This document shows positions 16,644 to 26,054 of a stretch of DNA of 64,000 nt, in pieces. Both the position numbers and the translations under genes were made by a program. Where the stretch lies: positions 744,001 to 808,000 of the forward strand of contig NZ_JAQMHX010000001.1 in NCBI RefSeq assembly GCF_028331445.1, written 5' to 3'. This stretch comes from Candidatus Phyllobacterium onerii. GTDB taxonomy: Bacteria; Pseudomonadota; Alphaproteobacteria; Rhizobiales; Rhizobiaceae. The stretch's first letter is position 1. Each line of letters starts with the position of its first letter. Under the pieces are notes generated by a model. The model was given only the letters and a program-made list of their open reading frames with translations. It ran no database searches and was not told the origin of the DNA.

Positions 16644-18722
16644 CTAGGCCAATCCGATCCGTTTTGCGCCCCGCCTGAACACAGCCTCGGTGTCGGGCGT
16701 GAACTGGAACGTCGCAAGAAAATCATCGACGCAATACTGGGGTAGCGTCTTGCGTATGGAAGCGGCAAAGGCCTTCGCTTCGTCGATCCGCCCAGCCAGT
16801 GCGAGGCAGTGCGCCGCGATGGAGAGAATGATGGCGTGAGCGTTGGGCCGCGCGGCGGCCCTCAGTGCCCATTCCGCCGCTTCTTCGAACTGGCCAAGGC
16901 GAACGTGGGCCATGGCGCGCGCACCAAGCATGCCGAACAACAGCGGATCGACCGGGCTCAAATGCCGCGAATGGTCGGACGATCCGATCGCCGCTGTCGG
17001 ATCGCCGGACTGGGACTGGACGAACGACAGCGCGTAATGGCCGAGCGCGAAGTTCGGGCTGAGTTCTACGGCTCTTTCAAGCTCGACAAGCGATTCATCC
17101 TGCCGATGCCGCAGCCAAAGGGCCCGGCCCATGGCCCAGTGCGCTGCCGGATTGTTATCGTCGACAATAAGGCTCTGGCCAGCCGCAGCATAGGCCTGGT
17201 CACTTTCTTTCGCGTAATCGCCCCACCGTTGAAAGGCGTTCTGCCAATGGGTGAACGACAGACCCGCATGCGCTCTGGCAAAGGTTGGATCAAGCCGCAC
17301 AGCTACCCCGAAAAAGTGTTGCGCAAGCTCGTTCTCCTGCCGCGTAAACCTGTACATGTGCCAGAGGCCGCGGTGGTAGGCCTCCCAGGCATTCAACGAG
17401 CTCGGCGATTTGAGGATAGCGCGGTTGCGCTCGACCAGTTCGATTTCGCTGGAGATTGCCGAAACGATCCTGTTGCCGATCTCGTCGAGAACAAGGAATG
17501 TGTCATCAAGCTTGTGATCGAAGACCTCCGCCCAGACGATGCGCGCGGTTCGCACTTCGACAAGCTCGGCCCGCACGAGAACGCGGTTTTGCAGATACCG
17601 CACGCTGCCGCTGGCCACGTAATCCACGTTGAGGTGACGGCCGGCATCCTCGGGGCCGATATTTCGCTCCGCCAGGGCAAAGACCGAACCGCGTGCGATC
17701 ACAAAGAAGCTTTTCAGCCGGGCGAGGCGGGTGATGATGTCGTGGGTCAGGCCGTCTGCAAGCCCGCCTCGTATCAGCTCGCTGCTTGTCTCCAGCACGA
17801 AGGGCATGACCGCAAGTGACGCGTGATGGTCTGCACCGGCAACCGGGGTCGTTGGTGAAATCAAATCGATGCGCGGCGCGGCGGGAATGTAGATGTGTCC
17901 TGCAGTTGTGGCCTGTCGTCCATTCTTGATTGCGGGCCATGCCTCCCGTACCGGCGTGAAGTCCAGTCCCTCCGAGTCGAACAACCTCGCCGCCGTTGCA
18001 AGGTGTTCTTCGCATTCCCCTATCTGACCGCGCTCCGCAAGCGTTGCCAGCAATGCCAGATGCGCGCGCTTGTCGAATGGCGCAAGCGCGACCCACGCAT
18101 TCAGAATGGATGAGATTTCGTCCGAATCTGCCGGCAGTTTCTTAGCCAGATGTTCAAGTACGGCAGCATGGCAGGAGCGGAACCGGCGCCGTTGGGCGAT
18201 CAGCCAATGATTGAAATGCGGGCTGCGATCTATCTCCAGCCCTTCAAGAAAATCACCGGCGAAGTGCCGGGAAAGTTCGCGCAACCGCGGTAGGTCGAGC
18301 GTCTCGATACCTTCTTCCGCGGCCGAGGCAATGTGAAGGGCATCGACGAAACAGCCACTGAGATCGAGCCGGATCGTGTCGTCGGTGGTTTCAATTCTTT
18401 GGTGGCCGGGTTCGTTGAGGACACCGCGCAGCTTGCTGAGACTCCAGCGCAGTTCGCCGCGCGGATCGTTGGGCACATCCCACAACAGGTCGCAGAGGCG
18501 GCTGCGTCCGACCGCGTGCGGAGTTAGCGCCAGATAGGCGAAAAGAGCACGGACCTTGCGTGACGCGGGAAGTTCCAGCGGCACCCCGTTCTGGGCGATT
18601 GTCAAGGGACCAAGCATCCGCACGCATACGCCGGCAGCATGGCCGGTCAACGCTACCAATGCAGATTCCACGTGCGTTTCCACGCTTGTTCCCACGATGC
18701 CCCCACGTTTTTCTTCTATCAT
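16644..18722 (-). CDS. BTAD/SARP-type transcriptional regulator with TolB-like and TPR regions
   Basis: A 692-residue regulator. Residues about 28-115 form an OmpR-like winged helix of the SARP class ('CVRMLGPLTIAQNGVPLELP', 'RSRLCDLLWDVPNDPRGELRWSLSKLR'). Residues about 120-275 are the BTAD helical repeats ('FLEGLEIDRSPHFNHWLIAQRRRF'). About 305-430 is a TolB-like segment ('SLAVMPFVLETSSELIRGGLADGLTHDII') also seen in cyclase-linked regulators, and the remainder is TPR ('EAYHRGLWHMYRFTRQENELA', 'HYALSFVQSQSGDP'). The ATG at 18722 is chosen because an upstream in-frame start at 18911 would overlap the divergent cysK-like gene by 101 bp; the ribosome site is weak in either case. It is divergent from the cysK/decarboxylase operon and is its probable activator. 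Confidence 0.85.
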   Translation of the reverse strand: MIEEKRGGIVGTSVETHVESALVALTGHAAGVCVRMLGPLTIAQNGVPLELPASRKVRALFAYLALTPHAVGRSRLCDLLWDVPNDPRGELRWSLSKLRGVLNEPGHQRIETTDDTIRLDLSGCFVDALHIASAAEEGIETLDLPRLRELSRHFAGDFLEGLEIDRSPHFNHWLIAQRRRFRSCHAAVLEHLAKKLPADSDEISSILNAWVALAPFDKRAHLALLATLAERGQIGECEEHLATAARLFDSEGLDFTPVREAWPAIKNGRQATTAGHIYIPAAPRIDLISPTTPVAGADHHASLAVMPFVLETSSELIRGGLADGLTHDIITRLARLKSFFVIARGSVFALAERNIGPEDAGRHLNVDYVASGSVRYLQNRVLVRAELVEVRTARIVWAEVFDHKLDDTFLVLDEIGNRIVSAISSEIELVERNRAILKSPSSLNAWEAYHRGLWHMYRFTRQENELAQHFFGVAVRLDPTFARAHAGLSFTHWQNAFQRWGDYAKESDQAYAAAGQSLIVDDNNPAAHWAMGRALWLRHRQDESLVELERAVELSPNFALGHYALSFVQSQSGDPTAAIGSSDHSRHLSPVDPLLFGMLGARAMAHVRLGQFEEAAEWALRAAARPNAHAIILSIAAHCLALAGRIDEAKAFAASIRKTLPQYCVDDFLATFQFTPDTEAVFRRGAKRIGLA

Positions 18723-18774
18723 GGAAATCGAAAAGTTGCATCCGGCGCCATACGTGCTGGGTGCTGCTGGCGCA

Positions 18775-18786
18775 GTTTGCGCAAAC
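18775..18786. promoter_or_regulatory. Palindrome in divergent promoter region of regulator and cysK-like operon
   Basis: The perfect 12-bp palindrome GTTTGCGCAAAC lies in the 88-bp gap between the BTAD regulator and the cysK-like gene, 24 bp before the latter's ATG. It could be a binding site for a regulator of either gene. SARP proteins usually bind direct repeats, so another factor may be involved. The palindrome is observed; its role is inferred. Confidence 0.4.
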
Positions 18787-18810
18787 AAACAACCATAGGG
18801 GAAAAGGATC

Positions 18811-19899
18811 ATGACAACCCAAGCAGCAATCAGAACGACGAACGGGCGCGGGCGCCTCTTCGACAGCATTCTCGACACGGTCGGCGATACGCCGGTGATC
18901 AGGATCAACAATCTGGCGCCAGATCATGCCAAAATCTATGTGAAGGCCGAGTTCTTCAATCCGGCTTCGTCGGTGAAGGACAGACTGGCGCTCAACATCA
19001 TCGAAGAGGCCGAGCGCAATGGCACGCTGAAGCCGGGTCAGACCGTCGTCGAGGCCACCAGCGGCAATACCGGGATCGGCCTTGCCATGGTCTGTGCGCA
19101 AAAAGGCTACCCGCTGGTCGTGACCATGGCCGACAGTTTTTCCATCGAACGCCGCAAGCTGATGCGTATGCTGGGCGCCAAGGTCGTGCTGACCCCCCGC
19201 GCGCAGAAGGGCTTTGGCATGTACCAAAAAGCCGTGGAACTTGCGGAGATGAACGGCTGGTTCCTCGCCCGTCAATTCGAAACCGAAGCCAATGCCGATA
19301 TCCATGAAGCGACGACTGCCCGCGAGATCATCAATGATTTTGCCGGATCGCGGCTCGATTATTTCGTGACCGGCTACGGAACCGGTGGCACTGTCGCTGG
19401 CGTTGGCCGTGTCTTGCGCCGCGAGCGGCCGGAAACACGGATCGTTCTAAGCGAACCGGCCAATGCCCAACTGCTCGGTAGCGGCAAGGCACAGGAACGC
19501 GGCCCGGGCAACGCGCCGGCCGGCAGTCATCCGGCCTTCGAACCACATCCTATCCAGGGTTGGACGCCGGATTTCATTCCATATGTGTTGCAGGAAGCCA
19601 TCGATGACAGCTTCTATGATCAGGTCGTGCCAATTCCCGGACCGGAAGGCATCAAATGGGCCCGGGCGCTTGCGCAAAAGGAGGGCATTTTCACCGGCAT
19701 TTCCGGCGGTGCGACCTTTGCCGTCGCGCATCTCATCGCCGAAACGGCGCCTGCTGGTTCGGTGATCCTGTGCATGCTTCCCGATACGGGCGAACGTTAC
19801 ATGACAACGCCGCTCTTCGAAGGGATCGAAGCTGAAATGGATGAAGAGGAAACGGCGCTCTCGCGCTCGACCCCCGGCTACCAGTTCGCTGCCGAATGA
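18811..19899 (+). CDS. CysK-like PLP-dependent beta-substitution enzyme (cysteine synthase family)
   Basis: A 362-residue fold-type II PLP enzyme. The PLP Lys is Lys56 in 'NPASSVKDRLALNI', the substrate loop is 'EATSGNTGIGLA', the phosphate loop is 'GYGTGGTVAGVGR', and a late motif 'GISGGATFAVAHL' is typical of O-acetylserine sulfhydrylases. It is about 40 residues longer than E. coli CysK, mainly through an N-terminal extension of about 15 residues and a Glu-rich C-terminal tail. AAGGA precedes the ATG. It lies 13 bp upstream of a PLP decarboxylase gene with GGAGGT between, clearly one operon, and divergent from the BTAD regulator. Besides cysteine synthesis it could make another beta-substituted alanine for the decarboxylase; that is inference. 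Confidence 0.88.
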   Translation: MTTQAAIRTTNGRGRLFDSILDTVGDTPVIRINNLAPDHAKIYVKAEFFNPASSVKDRLALNIIEEAERNGTLKPGQTVVEATSGNTGIGLAMVCAQKGYPLVVTMADSFSIERRKLMRMLGAKVVLTPRAQKGFGMYQKAVELAEMNGWFLARQFETEANADIHEATTAREIINDFAGSRLDYFVTGYGTGGTVAGVGRVLRRERPETRIVLSEPANAQLLGSGKAQERGPGNAPAGSHPAFEPHPIQGWTPDFIPYVLQEAIDDSFYDQVVPIPGPEGIKWARALAQKEGIFTGISGGATFAVAHLIAETAPAGSVILCMLPDTGERYMTTPLFEGIEAEMDEEETALSRSTPGYQFAAE

Positions 19900-19912
19900 C
19901 CGGAGGTGTGAA

Positions 19913-21391
19913 ATGGACACATCGCTCAAGCCGGTAGCAAGGAACGCCGAAGAAACGCTCGATCCGGAGGACTGGGCGAGCGTCCAGACGCTGTCGCATC
20001 AGGTTATCGACGACGCGGTCGGTTACCTGCGCAATGTTCGCGAGCGCCCGGTCTGGCAGGACATGCCAGGGGAGGTCAGGGCTTCTTTCGACGCTCCCCT
20101 GCCGCAATCGCCGGCACCACTTGCCGACGTCTATCGCGAGGTAACGGATACGGTGATGTCCTATCCCATGGGCAACATTCATCCGCGTTTCTGGTCGTGG
20201 TACATGGGTGCGAGCAACTTTACCGGGGCACTCGGCGATTTTCTGGCGGCCATCCAGGGCTCTAACCTTGGCGGCGGCAATCACGCCGCCGCTTTGATGG
20301 ATCAACAGGTCGTCAACTGGTGCAAGGAGATGCTGGGCTTGCCAGCCTCGGCCAGCGGGACGCTGGTCAGTGGCGGGTCGATGGCCAATATTATCGGCCT
20401 GACCGTGGCGCGGAACGCCAAGGCTGGTATCGACGTGCGTGAATATGGCGTCGCTGCGATGGAAAAGCCCTTGCGCTTCTACGGTTCCGATCAGCTCCAC
20501 AGCTGCCACCGCAAGGCAATGGAGGCGCTCGGCCTCGGAAACCGCGCGCTCCGGCGTATTGGTACCGATGATGAGTTGCGCATTGACCTTTCGGCATTGC
20601 GCGCGGCAATCGCGGAAGATCGTGCCGCGGGATTTCAACCCGCCTGCGTGATCGGAACAGCAGGAACCGTCAACACCGGCGCCTTCGACGATCTGCAAGG
20701 CCTCGCGACCTTGGCAGCGGAGGAGGGGCTCTGGTTTCATGTCGATGGCTGCATCGGAGCGCTCATTGCCATCGCGCCCGAAAACAGGTGGCGCGTTGCC
20801 GGCATAGAGCGCGCGGACTCCGTTGCGCTCGATCCGCATAAATGGCTGCATGCTCCCTTCGAAGTCGGCTGTGCGCTGGTCCGCGATGCGGCCGCGCACC
20901 GCGAAACATTTGCAGTGACGCCGGAATATCTGGAGATGACGTCGCGCGGCCTCGCATCGGCCAATTGGCTGCACGAGTACGGTTTGCAGACCTCTCGCGG
21001 GTTCCGCGCGTTGAAAGTCTGGATGTCGCTGAAGGAACATGGCGTTCAAAAATTCGGGCGACTCATCGACCAGAACATCCGGCAGGGCCACTATCTCAAT
21101 AGTCTGGTCGAAGCCGAACCACTTCTCGAACTGGTCGCAACGACCAACATCAATATCGTCTGCTATCGCTATCGTCCTGAAGGGTTTTCCGGCGAACGGC
21201 TCAAGGCACTCAACACCGAGATCATGCTGAGATTGCAGGAGGAGGGGACGGCTTCCATTTCAGACACGACTGTTCATGGCGAGCATTGCCTGCGTGTCGC
21301 AATCAACAATCATCGCACCCGCCAGGGCGATCTCGACCTGTTGATACGCGAAACTTTGCGCCTTGGAGCCGAGATCGCCAGCAGAAGCTAG
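19913..21391 (+). CDS. Group II PLP-dependent amino-acid decarboxylase
   Basis: A 492-residue fold-type I decarboxylase of the glutamate/aromatic-L-amino-acid/cysteine-sulfinate decarboxylase group. The PLP Lys is Lys310 in 'SVALDPHKWLHAP', the cofactor-pairing Asp is in 'LWFHVDGCIGA' (Asp278), the ring-stacking His is in 'SDQLHSCHRKA' (His196), and the Ser/Gly-rich phosphate contact is 'LVSGGSMANI'. GGAGGT seven bases before the ATG defines the start; an upstream in-frame start lies inside cysK. The gene is coupled to the cysK-like gene. The substrate is not readable; a sulfur-containing amino acid or other beta-substituted alanine made by its partner is an attractive idea, while an aromatic amino acid is equally compatible. 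Confidence 0.88.
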   Translation: MDTSLKPVARNAEETLDPEDWASVQTLSHQVIDDAVGYLRNVRERPVWQDMPGEVRASFDAPLPQSPAPLADVYREVTDTVMSYPMGNIHPRFWSWYMGASNFTGALGDFLAAIQGSNLGGGNHAAALMDQQVVNWCKEMLGLPASASGTLVSGGSMANIIGLTVARNAKAGIDVREYGVAAMEKPLRFYGSDQLHSCHRKAMEALGLGNRALRRIGTDDELRIDLSALRAAIAEDRAAGFQPACVIGTAGTVNTGAFDDLQGLATLAAEEGLWFHVDGCIGALIAIAPENRWRVAGIERADSVALDPHKWLHAPFEVGCALVRDAAAHRETFAVTPEYLEMTSRGLASANWLHEYGLQTSRGFRALKVWMSLKEHGVQKFGRLIDQNIRQGHYLNSLVEAEPLLELVATTNINIVCYRYRPEGFSGERLKALNTEIMLRLQEEGTASISDTTVHGEHCLRVAINNHRTRQGDLDLLIRETLRLGAEIASRS

Positions 21392-21397
21392 AGCAAG

Positions 21398-22048
21398 TTA
21401 CGACGGGCAGGCAGCGCCGGTCGCGACCCAAGCCTTGATCAGTTCGCCGAAGGCTTCCTGCGTTCCTGGAACCGGCTCCCTGCCATCGCCCGGATGCCAG
21501 CCCCAGCCGACGAGGTCGTCATGCGCCATATGCTGGACGATCTCGTCCAGGTTCTTGCCGCCATTGCGCTGCGGATCCTTGATCTGGTTGCAGATGGCGC
21601 CGAGAGATTTGCCCTCCCACGCCATTTCGATAGGCGCCAGATGCCAGTTCGGATTGCCGGGAATGCTCTTGATCGTCTCGGCTTGCCCGATGACTTTTAC
21701 ATTCTCCGGCCCGTGGCAAGTGTTGCATTGCATTCCGGGCATGCCCATGCCGCCTTCACCGCGCGACACCGGGGGCTGGTGCGGATGCATGGAAATGTCC
21801 TGCAGCGGCCTGTCACTTGCCGGATGGCAGTTGACACAGCGCGGATGCTCGATGACCTTGCCGGCCTCTTCGAAAAGCGCAACCGACCGCTGCTTTTCAT
21901 CAGCGATCGATTGGAACGACGATGCGGGCTTGAGCTCTTCTTTTGCGACGACGGGCTTGTCCTGGGCGCGTGAAATACTCGACACGGCAAGCCCGCCATT
22001 GACCGCAAGACACACTGCGAGCGAGATGTAAGCGATGTTCCGTTTCAT
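21398..22048 (-). CDS. Periplasmic dihaem cytochrome c of a molybdenum hydroxylase
   Basis: A 216-residue exported protein. Residues 1-28 are a signal peptide ('[22 protein letters not shown]'). Two covalent haem sites are present: CVNCH at about residue 71 and CNTCH at about residue 107, each with a plausible downstream Met/His ligand region ('GMGMPGMQ', 'HMAHDD'). The ATG at 22048 is used; a TTG five codons upstream would place the ribosome site inside the gene. It follows the molybdenum subunit gene by 11 bp, so the cytochrome is probably the electron acceptor that passes electrons from the IorAB-type enzyme to the respiratory chain. It acts in the periplasm or at the outer face of the inner membrane. 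Confidence 0.9.
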   Translation of the reverse strand: MKRNIAYISLAVCLAVNGGLAVSSISRAQDKPVVAKEELKPASSFQSIADEKQRSVALFEEAGKVIEHPRCVNCHPASDRPLQDISMHPHQPPVSRGEGGMGMPGMQCNTCHGPENVKVIGQAETIKSIPGNPNWHLAPIEMAWEGKSLGAICNQIKDPQRNGGKNLDEIVQHMAHDDLVGWGWHPGDGREPVPGTQEAFGELIKAWVATGAACPS

Positions 22049-22059
22049 CCTGCGTCCCC

Positions 22060-24216
22060 TCAAGCCGAAAGCACGTTGACGATCGGCAGCTGCCGGACGG
22101 GATTATTGGTCAGTCGCCGCCATGCATTGGCAACCGCGGGGCCGACCGGAGGTACACCCGGTTCGCCGACCCCGGTGGGTTTTTCGCTCGAAGGGATGAT
22201 CGCGACTTCGATTGCCGGCATTTCGTTGATGCGCAATGACCGGTAGTCGTGGAAGTTGGATTGGACGATCTTGCCCCCGTCTCCAAGCGTGATCGCATCG
22301 AACAGGACCGCGCCAAGACCATAGCCGATGCCGCCTTCCATCTGCGCCGCGATGACGTTGGGATTGACCGCAACGCCGCAATCGACAGCACACCACACCT
22401 TGTGCACGCGAGGCGCGCCGTCCTCGCCGAGCGAAATCTCAACGATCTGCGCGACATAGGTGTCGAAGCTCTTGACGATCGCAACACCGCGCTGGCGTCC
22501 ATCAGGCACCGGCGAACCCCAATTGGCCATTTCAGCGACCTTCTTGAGCGTTCCCGTATGCCGGGGCTCTTTGCTCAAGAGCGCCAGTCGGCCCTCGACC
22601 GGATCCTTGCCGACCTTCTGCAGCAATTCATCGACGAAGGTCTCGACCGCGAAGCCCGTATGCGTGTGCCCGACCGAGCGCCACCAGAGCGGCGGTATCT
22701 CGAGCTTGGTATTGTGCGCGATGACGCGCAGGTTCGGGATCGTGTATGGCAGGTCCGACGCGCCTTCGACCGACGTGGAATCGAGGTCGGCCTTGCCCAT
22801 GATCGACTGGCCGACGATTGTCTGGTCCCAGCCGACGATCTGGCCATCGGCATCCATCGCGCCGCGCATCTTGTGCACATACATCGGCCGATAATAGCCG
22901 CCGCGAATGTCGTCCTCACGCGTCCACATGTGTTTCACTGGACGCTTGCCATCGGTAGCGCCGAAAACAGCAGCGGCTTCCTGCATGTAGGGCGAGCCGA
23001 ACTGCGCCTTGCGGCCGAAGCTGCCGCCGGTGATCTGCGTGTTCAGCCGGACTTTCGCAGGATCGAGGTTCAAGACCTTTGCAGCGGTCTTCTGGTCCAT
23101 GCCGGGGAACTGTGCGCCGTTATAGACATCGACCGATCCATCGGCTCTCTTGATGAACACGGCATCGAGCGGCTCCATGGGCGCATGCGCGAGGAACGGA
23201 AAAACGATCGTTGCTTCAAGCGATTGCACGCCCTGTCCGCTGAATGCCTTGTCGACATCGCCATTATGCGTTGCCTGCAGACCCTTTTCTGCGAACATTT
23301 TGGTGTAGTCCGCAGTCAACTGGTCACTTGATCGGGTTTCAGCCTTCGAGAGATCCCATTCGACCTTCAAGGCGGCGCGGCCCTTCAGTGCGGCAAAGGT
23401 GTTGTCGGCATAGACCGCGACGCCTTGCGGTACCTGTTTGACATCGACCACGCCTAGCACCTTGCGCGCCTCGCCGTCGTCAAAGGATTTGACCGTCGCG
23501 CCGAAATGCGCGGGGTGCTCGACGACAGCATAGAGCATGTTGTCGGCAGTTATATCGAGCGTATAAACGGCAGTGCCATTGGTCTTGCTGAGCGTATCGA
23601 GCTTCGGAAGCTCTTTCCCGACAAGCACGAAATCCTTCGGGTCTTTCAGCGTGGGTTCGGCAGGCGGGGTCTGCATCGCTGCCTTGGCGGCCAGCGCGCC
23701 GAAGCCGCTTTCCTTGCCGGAAGCCGCATGCTTGATGCGGCCTTTCGAGACAGTGATCTCGCTTGCCGGAACGTTCCATTCCGTTGCCGCAGCGGATACC
23801 AGCATGGCCCGGGCTGTCGCGCCCGCCTTGCGAAGCTGCTCGTAGGAGTTGGCAATGGAGGTCGAGCCGCCCGTGCCTTGAAGCCCAAAGGCAAGGTTTG
23901 CATAGACCTTGTCGTCCGCCGGTGAATGCACGGCGCGCATCTGGCTCCAGTCCGCATCGAGCTCTTCAGCGACGATTGTTGCCAGCCCGGTGAACGGACC
24001 CTGGCCAAATTCGATATGCTTCGACAGCACGGTAACCGTGTCATCGGCACCGATCTTGACGAAGGCGTTCATCGGCGAAAGCGTTTCCACGCCGCCAGCC
24101 GGGACACCTTCGAGTGCCTGTGCGGAAAACACTTTTGGCGCGAGCGTGAAGCCGATAACAAGCCCGGCACCTGCGAGGAACGAGCGGCGTGTAGCCGTTA
24201 TGTTGTGAATGGTCAT
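22060..24216 (-). CDS. Xanthine-oxidase-family molybdopterin subunit, isoquinoline 1-oxidoreductase beta type
   Basis: A 718-residue large subunit of a periplasmic molybdenum hydroxylase. The N-terminus carries a twin-arginine signal ('[16 protein letters not shown]', cleavage near residue 35). Two molybdopterin regions are visible: '[27 protein letters not shown]' near residue 65 is split over the first region, and '[13 protein letters not shown]' begins the second. The active-site Glu region is '[12 protein letters not shown]' near the C-terminus. Family members hydroxylate N-heterocycles or oxidise aldehydes. It sits 3 bp after the 2Fe-2S subunit gene and before a dihaem cytochrome, the usual order. 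Export as a complex with the 2Fe-2S subunit through Tat is expected. The substrate is unknown. Confidence 0.92.
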   Translation of the reverse strand: MTIHNITATRRSFLAGAGLVIGFTLAPKVFSAQALEGVPAGGVETLSPMNAFVKIGADDTVTVLSKHIEFGQGPFTGLATIVAEELDADWSQMRAVHSPADDKVYANLAFGLQGTGGSTSIANSYEQLRKAGATARAMLVSAAATEWNVPASEITVSKGRIKHAASGKESGFGALAAKAAMQTPPAEPTLKDPKDFVLVGKELPKLDTLSKTNGTAVYTLDITADNMLYAVVEHPAHFGATVKSFDDGEARKVLGVVDVKQVPQGVAVYADNTFAALKGRAALKVEWDLSKAETRSSDQLTADYTKMFAEKGLQATHNGDVDKAFSGQGVQSLEATIVFPFLAHAPMEPLDAVFIKRADGSVDVYNGAQFPGMDQKTAAKVLNLDPAKVRLNTQITGGSFGRKAQFGSPYMQEAAAVFGATDGKRPVKHMWTREDDIRGGYYRPMYVHKMRGAMDADGQIVGWDQTIVGQSIMGKADLDSTSVEGASDLPYTIPNLRVIAHNTKLEIPPLWWRSVGHTHTGFAVETFVDELLQKVGKDPVEGRLALLSKEPRHTGTLKKVAEMANWGSPVPDGRQRGVAIVKSFDTYVAQIVEISLGEDGAPRVHKVWCAVDCGVAVNPNVIAAQMEGGIGYGLGAVLFDAITLGDGGKIVQSNFHDYRSLRINEMPAIEVAIIPSSEKPTGVGEPGVPPVGPAVANAWRRLTNNPVRQLPIVNVLSA

Positions 24217-24219
24217 GGC

Positions 24220-24678
24220 TCAGCCCTCCATCGTGTCGGCAGCGTTGTGGATCGCTTGCCGGATACGGTGATAGGTAGCGCATCGACAGATATTGCCTGC
24301 CATCGCGCCATCGATATCATCGTCGGTGGGCTTCGGCGTCGTTTGGAGAAGCGCTACGGCGGACATGATCTGTCCGGATTGACAGTACCCGCACTGCGGT
24401 ACATCGATCGCGACCCAGGCTTTGTGGATGGCGTCGGCCTCCTTGCCTTCGATGCCTTCGATCGTGATGATGTCCGATCCTTCGACCGTTGATATCGGCG
24501 TAATGCAACTGCGGCGCGTCGTGCCGTCCATGTGAACCGTGCAAGCGCCGCACTGGGCAATGCCGCAGCCATACTTTGTGCCGGTAAGTTTTTCGAAATC
24601 GCGAATGACCCAAAGCAACGGGGTCTCGGGATCCCCGTCGAAAGTCCGTTCTTGTCCGTTGAGTTTGAAGGTGATCAT
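24220..24678 (-). CDS. 2Fe-2S subunit of molybdenum hydroxylase, isoquinoline 1-oxidoreductase alpha type
   Basis: A 152-residue small subunit with two 2Fe-2S clusters. The plant-type ferredoxin cluster is bound by 'YGCGIAQCGACTVHM' and the later Cys in 'RRSCITPI' (residues about 39-62). The second cluster is bound by 'QCGYCQSGQIM' and 'NICRCATYHRIRQAI' in the helical C-terminal domain. The ATG at 24678 gives the normal family length; a longer frame upstream adds about 70 unrelated residues and has no ribosome site. It has no own signal peptide and is expected to be exported with the Tat-signal-bearing large subunit. Its stop is followed three bases later by the large-subunit start. Confidence 0.92.
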   Translation of the reverse strand: MITFKLNGQERTFDGDPETPLLWVIRDFEKLTGTKYGCGIAQCGACTVHMDGTTRRSCITPISTVEGSDIITIEGIEGKEADAIHKAWVAIDVPQCGYCQSGQIMSAVALLQTTPKPTDDDIDGAMAGNICRCATYHRIRQAIHNAADTMEG

Positions 24679-24921
24679 GTTCGTGTCCCGCATCTGGCTG
24701 CGCACGTGGGGCGTGCTGGCTTGAGTTGGTCTGTCCTGAGCGTCCAGGCTGCATCGAACATGGTAGGCGTCCGGCGAGGGGTCAAGACACGTTTCTGCTA
24801 TCAGAACCAGAAAGCACGTCGCCAGCTCGAAATAATTTCCGGAAGGCTGTCGGGTGCTCTGGCTGCTGTTCGTCTTAACTGCATTGGCCCACATAAGTTC
24901 CCATTGTCCGAGGAGACGAAC

Positions 24922-25833
24922 ATGAAAATTCTTTCAAGCCTCTTTGCTATCGCGGCGGTTGCATTGACCGTCACGTCGGCTCACGCTGCGCCCGCGGTAA
25001 AAAGCGGGCACATCGAAGCTGGCGGCATCAACTACTATTATGAAATACAGGGAGAAGGCGCCGGCACGCCGCTGCTCCTGCTGCATGGAGGGCTTGGATC
25101 CACCGGTATGTTCCAGCCGATCATGCCGCGCCTCATCGAGGGTCGGCAGGTTATCGCCGTCGACCTGCAGGGCCATGGCCGCACCGAGCTCGGCAATCGC
25201 CCGATGAGCCTTGAAGCCATGGGTGACGACATGGCGACGATCCTGAAGTCGCTCGGCTACGACAAGGCCGACGTCCTTGGCTATTCGTTCGGCGGCGGCG
25301 TGGCGTTCCGGCTGGCCGTACAGCACCCCGAAATGGTCGACCGCGTGGCGCTGGTGTCGGCCGGCTATGCGCAGGACGGGTTCTATCCTGAAATGATCAA
25401 GATGCAGGCGGCGGTAAGTCCGGGCATGGCCGACATGATGAAGGAGACGCCCATGTACAAGTCCTATGTTGCCGTCGCTCCGAAGCCCGAGGACTTCCCC
25501 CGGCTCCTTGGCGCGATGGGTGATTTCATGCGCAAGCCCTACGATTACTCCGACGATGTCGCGAAATTGAAGATGCCGGTGATGCTCGTCTTCGCCGACA
25601 GCGACATGTACCGCCCCGAACATGAAATCAAATTCTACCAGCTGCTTGGCGGCGGCCTCAGAGATGCGGGCTGGATGCGCGAGACCATGTCGCAGAACCG
25701 CCTCGCTATCATCCCCAACCGCACGCACTACGACATTTTCTTTGCGCCGGAGCTGGCAGAGGCCGTCATGCCGTTTCTGGACGGGCAGGACAAGGTGAGG
25801 AGCTGGGACGATCTGGTGAATGCGGCCAACTAG
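24922..25833 (+). CDS. Exported alpha/beta hydrolase
   Basis: A 303-residue periplasmic or secreted hydrolase. Residues 1-22 are a signal peptide ('ILSSLFAIAAVALTVTSAHA'). The alpha/beta fold shows the oxyanion stretch 'LLLLHGGLGSTGMF', the nucleophile elbow GYSFGG (Ser about residue 119), an acid candidate in 'LVFADSDMYRPEHE' and the catalytic His in 'IPNRTHYDIFF'. GAGGAGACGAAC precedes the ATG; the frame is open upstream but has no ribosome site. It is divergent from the Mo-hydroxylase operon (243 bp gap), so the two might act on related aromatic or ester substrates, but this is only positional inference. No specificity can be assigned. Confidence 0.88.
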   Translation: MKILSSLFAIAAVALTVTSAHAAPAVKSGHIEAGGINYYYEIQGEGAGTPLLLLHGGLGSTGMFQPIMPRLIEGRQVIAVDLQGHGRTELGNRPMSLEAMGDDMATILKSLGYDKADVLGYSFGGGVAFRLAVQHPEMVDRVALVSAGYAQDGFYPEMIKMQAAVSPGMADMMKETPMYKSYVAVAPKPEDFPRLLGAMGDFMRKPYDYSDDVAKLKMPVMLVFADSDMYRPEHEIKFYQLLGGGLRDAGWMRETMSQNRLAIIPNRTHYDIFFAPELAEAVMPFLDGQDKVRSWDDLVNAAN

Positions 25834-26054
25834 TTTCGTGGCACTTGGCCGGACAGGGATCGTCGTCTCTGTCCGGCCAATTTTTTTGCCGTCAGTTCAT
25901 CCAAATTGCCGCGTCGGTAAAACTATTACATCGGATGTAATTGATGACCCCATGCAGCCCGCGGTATCAACGACAGGCTTCTTGCAAGAAGAGTTTTCCC
26001 AACCTGCGCCGGCGTAACCGCTGGCTGCGTTTTTCACCGCACATGGAGAAACTC

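Noticed and set aside
18723-18911. Hydrophobic N-terminal extension of the BTAD regulator
   Set aside because: It overlaps the divergent cysK-like gene and promoter; the hydrophobic stretch is probably an antisense coincidence.
19733-21091. 452-codon minus-strand frame opposite the decarboxylase
   Set aside because: Antisense frame produced by GC-rich codon bias; the plus strand encodes a complete PLP decarboxylase.
22249-23331. Long plus-strand open frame (360 codons) opposite the Mo-hydroxylase subunit
   Set aside because: It is antisense to a clearly recognised protein, has no ribosome site and resembles no family.
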